NCBI GenBank assembly: GCA_029567705.1
Contig: JAKPXC010000087.1
Coordinates: forward strand, 1 to 32,368
Origin: Candidatus Cloacimonadota bacterium
GTDB taxonomy: Bacteria; Cloacimonadota; Cloacimonadia; Cloacimonadales; Cloacimonadaceae
DNA: 32,368 nucleotides
Direction of reading: 5' to 3'
Below, one piece after another: positions 7,046 through 16,308 of this stretch. Positions within the stretch are counted from its first letter, which is position 1, and the number at the start of each line of letters is the position of its first letter. The notes under the pieces are model-generated. The model worked only from the letters and a program-made list of their open reading frames with translations. It did no database searches and was not told where the DNA came from. The position numbers were made by a program, and so were the translations under genes.

Positions 7046-8504
7046 AGTTCAGATACTCCTCCCATAGTGTGGAACGGGCTGCAAATTCTGGATAGTCCGA
7101 GGCTTTACCCCAAGCCAATTCTGCCAGAGCAAAGACGCGGGGGATCAGCATTTCCAGGGCTCGTTCGGGGTTCGTGATCTGCTCAGTCCAAAGATTGGCT
7201 TGCAGGCCCAGCAGCAGCTCAGGATGACGGCAGAAGTATTCCTCTGCGGGGAAGCTGTAGACCTTCTCCTGAGAGGTAACTCCGAAAGCTCCGGGACCTG
7301 ATTCGCTGGCTTTCCAATCAAAATAGAGGTAGTGGTTGGGCACCAGAATGGCTTTATAACCGCCTTCTTCAGCACGGAGAGCGGCAGCTTTGCCATCTCC
7401 CTGCCAGATCATCACGATGCTCTCAGGACGGGGATTTCCTTCCAGAATCTCGTCCCAACCGATCACTGTCTTAGCTCTTTTGGCCAGAGCGGTAGAGACT
7501 GTGTCGAAGAGCCAGCTCTGCAACTCCTCTTCGCTCTGAAGTCCGAGTTCTTTGATCTTGCTCTGGCAGAGGGGACACTCTTGCCAGCGGGCTTTGGGAG
7601 CTTCATCCCCACCCAGGTGGAAATAGCTTCCCGGAAAAAGCTCTGCCACTTCATCCACCAGGTTCAGGATGAAATCCAGCGTGGAGTCCTTTCCGGCGCA
7701 GAGAATATCATCGGAGATGCCCCAAGTGCTCATGGTCTCAAAGGCTTGAGGCTGGCAAGCCAGATCAGGATAGGCTGCCAGAACCGCCATCACATGCCCG
7801 GGCAGGTCCAGCTCCGGCACTACTTCAATGCCCAGTTCTGCAGCATAGGCCACGATCTCCCGGATCTGTGCCTGTATGTAATAACCACCATATTTCGTGC
7901 CATCCGCTTCAGTACGCCACGCGCTGATTTCCTGCAGCAGGTGGTACTTTTTGCTCTCGATCCTCCAGCCCTGGTCATCGGTGAGATGCCAGTGAAACTT
8001 GTTTAGCTTGAGCTCGCTCATCAGCTTCAGATAAGTCTTGATGAAATCGAGCTCAAAGATGTGGCGGCTGACGTCCAGATGCAGGCCTCTCCAGGAGTAG
8101 CGGGGATGATCGGTGATGCTCTGTTTATGGATGAAGCCGTCACCAGATTGAGAGGCTTCGAACAAGACTTGTTTCAGAGTGGTGATGCCATAGCGGAGGG
8201 TTTTACTATCTGCGGCGCTGATATTTACTTTGCCATGCTCAAGCTCCAGGCGGTAGGCTTCCGGATGCCCGTCCTCTATAGGTTCCAAGCTCAGGTTCAG
8301 GCTCCAAGGCTTTTCTGAGCTCTCCGGCTTAGCAGGATTTGGCAGACCGGGGAGGAAGCGGTTCAATTCTTCAGCCAGAGAGGAAGCCAAGGCTGTAGTA
8401 GATTCTTCCTGTTGGGAGCTGCCTATCTCATTACTAACCACGAAGTGCCGGGGAAGGGGATAGCTCTCGCTGTGAAGGACTTGCCGTAAGGGTTTGGGTA
8501 TCAT
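7029..8504 (-). CDS. GH20 beta-N-acetylhexosaminidase
   Basis: This enzyme removes terminal beta-linked GlcNAc or GalNAc by substrate-assisted catalysis. The 491 residues show an N-terminal GH20b-like domain (about 20-130, ending GITTLKQVL) and a catalytic TIM barrel (about 137-470). The barrel carries the signatures YSWRGLHLDVSRH, NKFHWHLTDDQGWRIE, GIEVVPELDLPGHVMA and YFHLGGDEAP, with the catalytic Asp-Glu pair at 300-301. WQGDG and a conserved tryptophan stretch follow. No signal peptide is present, so it acts on imported oligosaccharides in the cytoplasm. Its ATG overlaps the stop of the GH38 gene by 4 nt (ATGA), and its end overlaps GH130 by 17 nt, which implies translational coupling. 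Confidence 0.93.
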   Translation of the reverse strand: MIPKPLRQVLHSESYPLPRHFVVSNEIGSSQQEESTTALASSLAEELNRFLPGLPNPAKPESSEKPWSLNLSLEPIEDGHPEAYRLELEHGKVNISAADSKTLRYGITTLKQVLFEASQSGDGFIHKQSITDHPRYSWRGLHLDVSRHIFELDFIKTYLKLMSELKLNKFHWHLTDDQGWRIESKKYHLLQEISAWRTEADGTKYGGYYIQAQIREIVAYAAELGIEVVPELDLPGHVMAVLAAYPDLACQPQAFETMSTWGISDDILCAGKDSTLDFILNLVDEVAELFPGSYFHLGGDEAPKARWQECPLCQSKIKELGLQSEEELQSWLFDTVSTALAKRAKTVIGWDEILEGNPRPESIVMIWQGDGKAAALRAEEGGYKAILVPNHYLYFDWKASESGPGAFGVTSQEKVYSFPAEEYFCRHPELLLGLQANLWTEQITNPERALEMLIPRVFALAELAWGKASDYPEFAARSTLWEEYLNYALSR

Positions 8505-11500
8505 TGAGCTTCCTCGGTGAACAGCAAGGTAATGATCTGGTGGGCTTCAAACTGCAGAGTGAGAGCGGCCTCATAAGGCAGAGCTTCCAGAATCTCTTCC
8601 GTCATCATGCACCGGTAGGCATGTTTGTATGCTTTGGGCACAGTGAGCTTGGCTTCTGCCGAGCTGCCCCGGTATTCATAGAGCCGCAGCACAATGCCGT
8701 CCCGTCCATAGGCAGGCTTGATGGTGTCCAGCTTAACGGCCGAGGCCTCCAGTTTGATGCCGGATTCCATCAAACAAGAGTCCGTCTTTCCTCCCGGCAG
8801 GAGTTGCGGGGGATAAGCAAAACAGTGAGCCATCTGCAGCACTTCAGAGCTTTCAAAGCTGCCATGATGCGGGTAGAAGCCATATTCATAGCAGTGGTGA
8901 TGCTGATCGGCAGTGGGATCGACGTCGGCCGGACTGCGCAGCAGATTGAGCTCCATCTCATCTTCCACAATGCGATAGCCGTATTTGGCCTTACTAAGCA
9001 GTGCGCAGCCCCAATCCGTCTGAGAATAATCCGCAAATCTATGGGCGGGAACTTCAAACTGAGCCAGTTCCCAAGCGTTTTGGGGACGTGTGCTGCGTTT
9101 TATGGTACCCATGGCTATCTCATAGGTGGCTTCATTGGCTTTGATCCTGGGATAGAAGTGGGTGCGCAACATCTGGTGGGTGGCCTGCCAATCTATCTCG
9201 TGCTTGATTCTGAGAAACTCGTCATCGGAACCCAGCTCTATGGTTTGCCTGAGGCTAAGGTGCCCAATCTGTATGTCTTGCACCAGTCTTAGCAGCTTGC
9301 CGGGACGGTTGATACAAAGCCCCGGCACCGGCTGGCCGGAAGAAGCTTCCGTGGGGGTGGTGTCGTGATAGAAGTGGTTGATATCCCAGGCACCCCAGTT
9401 ATTGGGTTCATCCTCCCAGAGCTTGAGCAGATTGGATTCAGCCAGAAGCATCTCCCGGCTTTCGGGTTTTACGATCAGGCTCAGGATGCTGCCCCGGGGA
9501 CTGATCTCGGCTCTGAGAAAGGCGTTTTCCAAGACCATCGGAGCAGTATCTGCGCTCTTTTCCGGCTCGCTTTCGATGAGCGGGATCCAAAGACGTGAGA
9601 AAGGAGGCAGCGATACTTTTATCAGACTGGCAGAAGTGATACGCTCTGTTATATTCGGACTATCTGAGGCGGTCTGGCCCGGGGGCAGCTCTATCCACTG
9701 GTTTCTTTCCCACTGGCTGTCATTAACCACAGTGATAGCCTTATCCGTTTCGGCTCTCACTAACGCTCCGGCAAAACTGAGAAGCTTGCGGTGACTCTCT
9801 GCAGAGATGCGGTGGGCATCTTCATAGACCATGGTGATGGAGGAGCCGGGAATGATATCGTGGAACTGCAGCAGCAGAGTATCTTCCCAGATTTGGTGCA
9901 GCTCCTGTGGATAAGGCAATGCGTCACTTGCAGCCAGAAACTCCGCCAAGCTCAGCAATCGCTGGCTGATGAAGTTGTTCTGTTTCATTAGTGCTTGAGT
10001 GGTGTAGGTGCCACGGTGGAACTCCAGATAGAGCTCACCAAAGGCTTTGGGTAGCCGAGAATGATCCTGGCTCTGGAACCATGCAAAGAACTCATCACTG
10101 CGGGCAAAGCGAAAACGGCTCACGCCCTCCAGATTCTGCTGACGGAGGCCGTATTCAACGTGGTTCAGAGTGGGGCCGCCACCCCCATCGCCGATGCCAT
10201 AGAGGTTTAGAAAAGCCTCGCTGATCTCGGCTTGAGCAAAGCGTTCTTCCGTCTGCAGAAAGGCAGAAGGGTTATTTGAGAAGTTATAGTCGTTGGTGGG
10301 AAGCTGATGCGCCGGCACCTCCGTGCCATCTATGCCCTGCCAGATGAAGAGATGGTGCGGGAAGGTGTTGGATTCGTTCCAGCTTAGCTTTTGGGTCATA
10401 AACCAGTCCACACCGCAGCCTTTCATCAGTTGAGGCAGGTTGCCATTGAAACCAAAGCAATCCGGCAGCCAGAGAGTCTTCGGTACAGAGCCGAACTCCT
10501 CCGAGAAGAACTTCTTGCCATAATAAAATTGCCGGATGATGGCTTCTCCGGAGGGCAGATTGGTGTCAAATTCCACCCAGGAAGCTCCTTGAATCTCCCA
10601 TCTACCTGTTTTCACGGCCACTTTCACCTCCTCATAGAGAGCAGGATATTGGTCTTTAATCCAGCGGTAAAGCTGAGCCTGAGAAGCTCCGAACACATAG
10701 CTTGGATACTGCTCCAAGAGCCGCAGAGCATTGGCAAAAGTCCTGCCTCCCTTGCGCTTGCTCTCTCTTAGTGGCCAGAGCCAGGCCAGATCCAGATGGG
10801 CATGCCCCACGCTATAGGCCGTGAGCGCACTGGCATGAGCAGGCTGGGAGAGCAGTTCCTGCAGGATAGCCCGAGCCTTGGCTCTATCCGAAGCCCAGTA
10901 GTTACAGGCTTCATTCAGTCCCCAGAGCAGCTTCTTGCGGCGCACTTGTCCCACCGGCAGTGCCGTGGCGAGATTGAGCAGCAGCTCCATATCCAGCAGG
11001 TCATTGCGAAGCTGGGTATCCAAAGTAACCAAGGCGCATTCACGCAGGGCGTATTCTTCTTTTCCGGCACCAAAGAGATCATTGGCAGAGGCTTCGATCA
11101 GGAGTTTATAATCTTTTCCCGCAACAGCATTCTCAGAGAGAGGAACGTAGTATTTGGCAGCATTGTGATACCAATCCACCTTGGGAGTGAGTCCCTGGTA
11201 AGGAGTTCCCTGCTTCATTACGCAGGCTTCTCCATCGCAATCGAACCACAACCCCACCTGATACCCGGCAAAGTCCGGCGGGATGGTGATATTCACCTGA
11301 AAGTGAGCGCTGCCCCATTTCTTGCCCCAGACATCCGTCTTCTTGATCTCTTGCAGGGCATTGCATCCTGAATGCTTTGGATGCAAAAGAGGCTCAGTAC
11401 AACCTACCAGGAAGGCCGGCATTTCCTGTTTGAGCCGGTGAATCTGAGGCTTCTGTCTTTCGATCAGGCGCTTGATGCGCTCTATGTGTATCTTTTCGTT

Positions 11501-11506
11501 GTGCAT
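8501..11506 (-). CDS. GH38 alpha-mannosidase
   Basis: At 1001 aa this is the usual length of bacterial class II-type GH38 alpha-mannosidases. The zinc-binding motif GHAHLDLAWLWP spans 234-245 (His235, Asp239 as ligands). The nucleophile motif LWLPDCFGF gives Asp349, followed by LPQLMKGCGVDWFMTQKLSW. The helical central domain and the long C-terminal beta-domains (about 590-1000) follow. An N-terminal accessory beta-sandwich precedes the catalytic domain (about 30-165). There is no signal peptide, so it is cytoplasmic. Its ATG directly follows the TAA of the upstream permease gene with no gap; the GGAG used as ribosome binding site lies inside that gene. In this operon it would trim alpha-linked mannose from imported glycans. 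Confidence 0.94.
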   Translation of the reverse strand: MHNEKIHIERIKRLIERQKPQIHRLKQEMPAFLVGCTEPLLHPKHSGCNALQEIKKTDVWGKKWGSAHFQVNITIPPDFAGYQVGLWFDCDGEACVMKQGTPYQGLTPKVDWYHNAAKYYVPLSENAVAGKDYKLLIEASANDLFGAGKEEYALRECALVTLDTQLRNDLLDMELLLNLATALPVGQVRRKKLLWGLNEACNYWASDRAKARAILQELLSQPAHASALTAYSVGHAHLDLAWLWPLRESKRKGGRTFANALRLLEQYPSYVFGASQAQLYRWIKDQYPALYEEVKVAVKTGRWEIQGASWVEFDTNLPSGEAIIRQFYYGKKFFSEEFGSVPKTLWLPDCFGFNGNLPQLMKGCGVDWFMTQKLSWNESNTFPHHLFIWQGIDGTEVPAHQLPTNDYNFSNNPSAFLQTEERFAQAEISEAFLNLYGIGDGGGGPTLNHVEYGLRQQNLEGVSRFRFARSDEFFAWFQSQDHSRLPKAFGELYLEFHRGTYTTQALMKQNNFISQRLLSLAEFLAASDALPYPQELHQIWEDTLLLQFHDIIPGSSITMVYEDAHRISAESHRKLLSFAGALVRAETDKAITVVNDSQWERNQWIELPPGQTASDSPNITERITSASLIKVSLPPFSRLWIPLIESEPEKSADTAPMVLENAFLRAEISPRGSILSLIVKPESREMLLAESNLLKLWEDEPNNWGAWDINHFYHDTTPTEASSGQPVPGLCINRPGKLLRLVQDIQIGHLSLRQTIELGSDDEFLRIKHEIDWQATHQMLRTHFYPRIKANEATYEIAMGTIKRSTRPQNAWELAQFEVPAHRFADYSQTDWGCALLSKAKYGYRIVEDEMELNLLRSPADVDPTADQHHHCYEYGFYPHHGSFESSEVLQMAHCFAYPPQLLPGGKTDSCLMESGIKLEASAVKLDTIKPAYGRDGIVLRLYEYRGSSAEAKLTVPKAYKHAYRCMMTEEILEALPYEAALTLQFEAHQIITLLFTEEAQ

Positions 11507-13378
11507 TTATTTCTCCATGGGGACGACAATCCCTTTGATAATAATATTTTGGAAGAAGACAAAGATCAGCAGAGTGGGGATGGCGGCAATCACCAGAGCG
11601 GCATAACCCACTCCCGAACAGGCTCTCTGCATCAGAGTGTAGATGTGCACCATCAGAGTCCACATCGATTGATCCTGACAGACAATGAAGGCAAAGAGGA
11701 AGTTACGGTAAGCAGCATTGAAGGCACCCAAGGCAATCACAGCCAGGATTGGCTTACTGAGCCAAAGGGTGAATTGCCAAAACAGACGGAACTCTCCCGC
11801 TCCATCGATGCTGGCGCTTTCATATATTTCCCGGGGCAGGCTGTCGAAGAAGCCTTTGAGCAGAAAGATGAAGTAGCCATCCGCAGCAGCGGGCAAAACC
11901 AAAGCCCAGAAGGTATTGAGCAGATTGAGCCGCTTCAGCATCAGGAAATTGGGAATCCCCATCACCATCGCCGGGAACGCCATGGTAAGCATAAAGAGCA
12001 TGATAAGCTGGTAACTGAAGCGCGGCCTGAAACGGCTGAGCGCATACGCTGCCAGAGGATTGACCGTGATGGCCAGCAGGATCGAGAGCAGCACATAGAT
12101 CCCGGTATTGCGCAAAGAACGCGCATCGGAAAGCATCTGATCCAGCGCCATGGCATAATTACGCCAGAGAAATTCCCTCCGGATGGCTCCCTTATGCTCT
12201 TCAAAAGCATAATAATCCTGTTCCAGAGCTGGGAAAGGAATCTGGCTCAGATCGGAATAATTTGTTTTGAGAAAAGCATTCACAGCTTCCAGAGAACCCA
12301 ACCGTCTAAAAATGTACAGTCGAAAATCCTCCGCCAAGTTGTTGATGCGCAGATGTTCAGGAGCTGCCAGACTCTGGATATAGAAGGCCAGATCATCGGC
12401 CTCTGCCCCGCTTTCGGGCATACGCAGCGGGATCACCAGCTCGTCAAAGCCGGAATAGTCCCGTATCCAGGCCTGATTCAAAAGCTCTATACTGCCGTAT
12501 TTATCCCGCAGGTAGCTGCGATAATCCGCCCCGGCTGCCTCTGCCAGCTTCAAATGCTGCAGATTGAGGCTGGAACGCACATAATGCAGCCAAATCTCCC
12601 TCAGCGAATCCTCTGGAACCGAGACCGGCAAGCGGACTTGATCCCAGGAAGTATAGTGAGTCCCCTGAGCCCGGTTAAAGCGCTCCAGATCGCCGCTGTA
12701 GGCAGGGATCAGCTCTGTGTTTACGAAGTTCCCATCCGGATTCACATAATAGCGCATCCAGAGCGGTGTGGTTTCCTTGAAGCGGCGGAAGCGTCCCAGA
12801 TAGCCCTCGGAGCTGCTTACGAAGTTCCGGGAATAGATATCCTTCTCTTCCACCACGATCTCTTCCCAGGTAACCGCCCCAGTGCCATAGCGGTTATTAA
12901 ACTCCACCAGGCTGTTGTGGTTCTCCTCCCGGAGCTGTTTGCGAAATTGCCGCTGCGCCAGAGGATAGATGCCACGGCCATAGTGCTCGGCCACATAGTA
13001 GTGAAAGACGCTTATCCTGTCCTGCTCTTGCTGCAGGAAGTCCATCCAGAGCCGGTAGAGGGCAGGATTGGCTTTCTCTGGGTGGAGTTCTGCTTCGGCA
13101 AAGGAAATCCAGCTCCCGGGATAGTTATCCATCAAGCGGCTGCTTTCCTCGTTGTACCTGCTTTCCAGATACTTCTGCCAGAGCGCTTCATCGTTGTGCA
13201 GATAAGGCGGAATCAGCGTGATCCGCACTCCATCCACATTACTCTTGAGTGAAGATGAAATCATCAGGGCAAAGGGGTAGATCATAGTGATGGAACCAAG
13301 GATCAGAATCAGGTGCAGAGCCAGATTCAATATGCGCACCTTGGGAGATCGACGTCCAACTTTCCCGATGATGCTCAT
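11507..13378 (-). CDS. ABC sugar permease (MalG type) with giant periplasmic insertion
   Basis: I place the start at ATG 13378 (MSIIGKVGRRSPKVR) because it overlaps the upstream stop as ATGA; an earlier in-frame start lies within that gene. The 623 residues are about twice the usual 280 of MalG-type permeases. TM1 is at about 16-41. The normal permease core, with five further helices, resumes at about 422-615. The EAA loop that docks the ATPase is EIYESASIDGAGEFRLFWQF (517-536). The 350 extra residues (about 50-405), which should lie outside the membrane, contain repeated modules of the form L-x-x-x-Y-G-S-x-x-x-L-N followed by Y-S-x-x-D-x-(I/V)-x-x-P (near 160, 233, 289 and 356). The insertion may help capture glycan or contact the fused binding protein. 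Confidence 0.87.
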   Translation of the reverse strand: MSIIGKVGRRSPKVRILNLALHLILILGSITMIYPFALMISSSLKSNVDGVRITLIPPYLHNDEALWQKYLESRYNEESSRLMDNYPGSWISFAEAELHPEKANPALYRLWMDFLQQEQDRISVFHYYVAEHYGRGIYPLAQRQFRKQLREENHNSLVEFNNRYGTGAVTWEEIVVEEKDIYSRNFVSSSEGYLGRFRRFKETTPLWMRYYVNPDGNFVNTELIPAYSGDLERFNRAQGTHYTSWDQVRLPVSVPEDSLREIWLHYVRSSLNLQHLKLAEAAGADYRSYLRDKYGSIELLNQAWIRDYSGFDELVIPLRMPESGAEADDLAFYIQSLAAPEHLRINNLAEDFRLYIFRRLGSLEAVNAFLKTNYSDLSQIPFPALEQDYYAFEEHKGAIRREFLWRNYAMALDQMLSDARSLRNTGIYVLLSILLAITVNPLAAYALSRFRPRFSYQLIMLFMLTMAFPAMVMGIPNFLMLKRLNLLNTFWALVLPAAADGYFIFLLKGFFDSLPREIYESASIDGAGEFRLFWQFTLWLSKPILAVIALGAFNAAYRNFLFAFIVCQDQSMWTLMVHIYTLMQRACSGVGYAALVIAAIPTLLIFVFFQNIIIKGIVVPMEK

Positions 13379-15816
13379 GTCTGCTCCGCTTTGGCAGTCT
13401 TGAATTCCATGCGTGAGAGATACTTGATCTGCAGCACGGTAAAGCCCATCAGAAAGAGGCTCAGGAGCCACGCCATGGTGGTGGCAAGGCCGAACTTGAG
13501 ATACAGATAAGCCTTTTCAAAGATCAGCAGATCAGCCACCCGGGTGGCTTCTCCCGGCCCGCCAAAGGTCATTACCAGGATGAAATCGCTGGATTGAGCC
13601 GCCACTATGAAAGCAGCGATAAACTGAATGATAATCAGGCCTTTCAGGCTGGGAAATACGATGTACCTGAGCTTGGCAAAGAAGCCCGCTCCATCGATAT
13701 CGGAAGCCTCATAGAGTTCATTGGGGATATTCTTCAGAGCTGCCAGATAGATCAGGCTGCCGGGTCCCATCCCCGCCCAGATGCCTGGCAGAACCACGCA
13801 GAGCATCGCCAGGTTTTCGTCCCGGATCCACATACTTTTGGGCAAGCCCAGGCTCATGATCATTTGATTCAAAGCTCCACTTTCATTGGGACTGTAAAGC
13901 AGCTTCCAAAGGTAGATCACAATCACTCCGCTGATCACCGCTGGGAGGTAGTATATCACCCTGTAGAGCATCTTGCCATGGGAAACTTCCTGCAGCATAA
14001 TCGCCAGAATGATGGGAGGAAAGAAGCCCAGACCCAGGCTCAGCAGCATATAGTAAAGCGTTCTTAGCACAGACGCCCACCAAGTGGTATCAAAGAGCAC
14101 TTCCGCCAGATTGCCCACGCCCACAAAGGGGCTCTCGCCCACCAGATGGAAATCTCGCACTGCCATCAGACTGCCCGTGATCATCGGCACGTATTTCCAC
14201 ACAAAAATACTGATCACCGCCGGTGCCAGCAGCAGCACGATCAGAGGTATCCGGCTCTTCTTGCCCGAGCTGTTTGTGATAGTGCCGGGGGCCAGAATCT
14301 TCCAGACTCTCCAGATCGTGAAGGCAAAGCCAAAGATTATCAGGGCAGCTACAACGGAGGCCAGCCTCTCCCTCATTTTTTTCGTTTCAGGAGTTACAAT
14401 CCCGATCATTTCCTGATTGGTTCTGTCCTGAGCAGCCTTCAGGATGGAGCCGATCCTGGCTCTTCTTTCGTCAGGAGTTTTGCCCAGCTTGCCATCCAGA
14501 TCCAGCTTGATCAGCTCGTCCAGCGGATAAGTCATAAATTCATAGACTTTCTGGCAGTTATCCCCAAAAGGTTCCGGCTTGCCCTCCCGCATGGCAGTCT
14601 CAAAGGTTTCCAGCCAGCCCTCAGGAGCAAAGCGGAGATAATCTTCATAGCCGTAACGTTTTAGGAAGACGGGATTCTGCATCTTGCCAAATCCGCTCTC
14701 TATCATTACCTTCAGGCGAATCTTACGGGCTTCTTCGCTATCATAGAAGCGGATATATTGCCAGGCTGCTTCCCGCACCAAAGCAGGATCGCGGTTTCCC
14801 AGGCCGGCGTTGTTGCTGATCCCGGCTCCGCTGAAGATGCCCATCATGCGGCAATTGATCTCGCTGCCGCCTCTTCCGGAAGGTCCGGCCGGGGAGGGAG
14901 CAAAGCCGTAAAGGTTGGGATCGTATCTGCCACCCATGTTTTGTTGGGAGAGATAATCCATCTTCATGCCGATCTTGCCTTCCATCCAGAGGTAACCCCA
15001 ATCACCCTCCCGAATGGCAAAACCGTGTTGACTGCGGTTGGCAGAATCCTTCCATTCTGAGGTTAAGAGGCTGAGATAATACTCCACGGCGGTGACCCCG
15101 GCCTCAGAGGCAAAGCTGGCGTTCCACTGTTTCTTGGTAGGGTTGTAAGTAACGGCGTCTCCGCCTGCTGCCCAGAGGAAGGGAAGCCAATCGTATGCAG
15201 CTTGAGAGCCTCCGGCCAGTACCGTGCCGTAATTGGAATTGGCCGGATCGCTGAGGATGCGGGCATAGCGGCGGAATTCTTCCCAGGTGCGCGGAGGACG
15301 GTTGGGATCCAATCCCGCTCTGCGAAATACGTCCTTGCGATAAAGCAGCACCCGCACCAAAGTCTCATAGGGCAAGGCCCAGGTATGCTCCCGGTCATCA
15401 CCCTTACGGATACGCCGAATCACCTGCCACACGGGAGCTTCCACCCTGAGGGACATGCTTTCGGAGCTTTCCCTGGAGATGAACTCATCTAAGGGATAGA
15501 GGAAGTTGTTCTGTATATAAGTATCGCTTTGACGGAAATTTACGTAAAGAATATCCGGAGCCACTCCCCCGGCAATAGCCATCAGAGGACCACTATCCAG
15601 ATCCATGCCTTCAATCTTGATCCCGGAGAAGGCCCGGAGCTCGATGTGGGGATACTTGGTGCGGAAGGCTTGCACAACGGCGAGATTGGCTTTGGAATAG
15701 GCATCCGTGGCGCGGGGATCGGGCAGCTCGAAGACTTTCAGAACCACCGGAGCGGGACCGGCATAGAGAGCTAGCACTAATAGAAAAGACAGGGTGAGCA
15801 GCAGCCGCCTGATCAT
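13375..15816 (-). CDS. Fused sugar-binding protein and ABC permease (MalF/UgpA type)
   Basis: The 813-aa protein joins two normally separate ABC importer parts. Residues 1-20 are a signal peptide or first membrane anchor. Residues 24-475 form an extracellular solute-binding domain of the MalE/UgpB kind (FRTKYPHIEL, GGVAPDILYVN, PRTWEEFRRYARIL, GDWGYLWMEGKIGM). A membrane segment at 485-500 follows. The permease core spans about 523-800, with the EAA loop ELYEASDIDGAGFFAKLRYI (700-719) and FGGPGEATR after it. The gene starts the glycan operon: the 870 nt upstream hold no gene, and the next permease overlaps by 4 nt. No ATPase gene is present, so a shared MsiK-like ATPase elsewhere must be used. 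No strong ribosome binding site precedes the ATG. Confidence 0.9.
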   Translation of the reverse strand: MIRRLLLTLSFLLVLALYAGPAPVVLKVFELPDPRATDAYSKANLAVVQAFRTKYPHIELRAFSGIKIEGMDLDSGPLMAIAGGVAPDILYVNFRQSDTYIQNNFLYPLDEFISRESSESMSLRVEAPVWQVIRRIRKGDDREHTWALPYETLVRVLLYRKDVFRRAGLDPNRPPRTWEEFRRYARILSDPANSNYGTVLAGGSQAAYDWLPFLWAAGGDAVTYNPTKKQWNASFASEAGVTAVEYYLSLLTSEWKDSANRSQHGFAIREGDWGYLWMEGKIGMKMDYLSQQNMGGRYDPNLYGFAPSPAGPSGRGGSEINCRMMGIFSGAGISNNAGLGNRDPALVREAAWQYIRFYDSEEARKIRLKVMIESGFGKMQNPVFLKRYGYEDYLRFAPEGWLETFETAMREGKPEPFGDNCQKVYEFMTYPLDELIKLDLDGKLGKTPDERRARIGSILKAAQDRTNQEMIGIVTPETKKMRERLASVVAALIIFGFAFTIWRVWKILAPGTITNSSGKKSRIPLIVLLLAPAVISIFVWKYVPMITGSLMAVRDFHLVGESPFVGVGNLAEVLFDTTWWASVLRTLYYMLLSLGLGFFPPIILAIMLQEVSHGKMLYRVIYYLPAVISGVIVIYLWKLLYSPNESGALNQMIMSLGLPKSMWIRDENLAMLCVVLPGIWAGMGPGSLIYLAALKNIPNELYEASDIDGAGFFAKLRYIVFPSLKGLIIIQFIAAFIVAAQSSDFILVMTFGGPGEATRVADLLIFEKAYLYLKFGLATTMAWLLSLFLMGFTVLQIKYLSRMEFKTAKAEQT

Positions 15817-16048
15817 AAGACCACTTTAACTAAGGCATGATATGGCAATCTCTTGGAAGCAGGTTTCAAGCGTTTCACCTCGTCTATTTTTAAGTCATTC
15901 ACTCACATTAAAGCTCCTCTGCAGATGTCAAGCGGTTTGCTGCGGCTTGGGGCTAATAGAAAGCAGGATTCCTTGAAGTCGGGACGGAGAAATAGCATTT
16001 TCTCTGAGATTTCCTCACCGAAAACTTCAAGCTCTATTGAAGCTTTCG
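15817..16048. promoter_or_regulatory. Upstream region of the glycan operon
   Basis: This gene-free stretch must contain the promoter of the minus-strand glycan operon. I find no convincing -35/-10 pair with normal spacing. A hairpin with 12-bp arms and one mismatch (CGAAAACTTCAA and TTGAAGCTTTCG) spans about 16019-16048 and directly precedes copy B of the MITE-like element. No operator can be named. Confidence 0.3.
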
Positions 16049-16308
16049 CCCGAGACTGTGTGATAAGTCTCCGGATAGTCCCTCTAGGGACGGCATTTTA
16101 GCTAGCACAACGAATGTATACAAACGAACCAGAGTCCCAGGGACGCCATTTCAGATAAGCTTATATGCTTATTCAAGAATGTTTTAAATATCTAAAATGG
16201 CGTCCCGGGACTCATTGCATCCTCAAGGAATCCTCAGTTACTATCTGAAATATCGTCCCGCTGGAACTCTCCAAAGACTTTTTACACAGTCTCCTTCGCT
16301 GGAATGAC
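16049..16308. mobile_element. MITE-like element, copy B (about 260 bp)
   Basis: CGAGACTGTGTGATAAGTCT at the left end is mirrored by TTACACAGTCTCCTTCGCTG near the right end. The interior follows copy A (1404-1683) in the same orientation, including CATTTTAGCTAG, CAAGAATGTTTTAAATATCT and TGCATCCTCAAGGAATCCTC. Differences from copy A are spread throughout, so this is not a recent duplicate. Confidence 0.75.

Noticed and set aside
8504-9292. Plus-strand open frame opposite the GH38 gene
   Set aside because: It is antisense to the well-supported C-terminal domains of the mannosidase; no ribosome binding site or domain is seen.
11372-13252. A 626-codon open frame on the plus strand opposite the permease gene
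   Set aside because: It is an antisense shadow. The minus-strand frame has membrane helices, an EAA loop and overlapping neighbours, while the plus-strand translation shows no domain and an unnatural His/Gln-rich composition.
13379-13471. N-terminal extension of the second permease
   Set aside because: The extra 31 codons lie inside the upstream gene. The ATGA overlap at 13375-13378 is the normal coupling signal, and the hydrophobic N-terminus follows that ATG.
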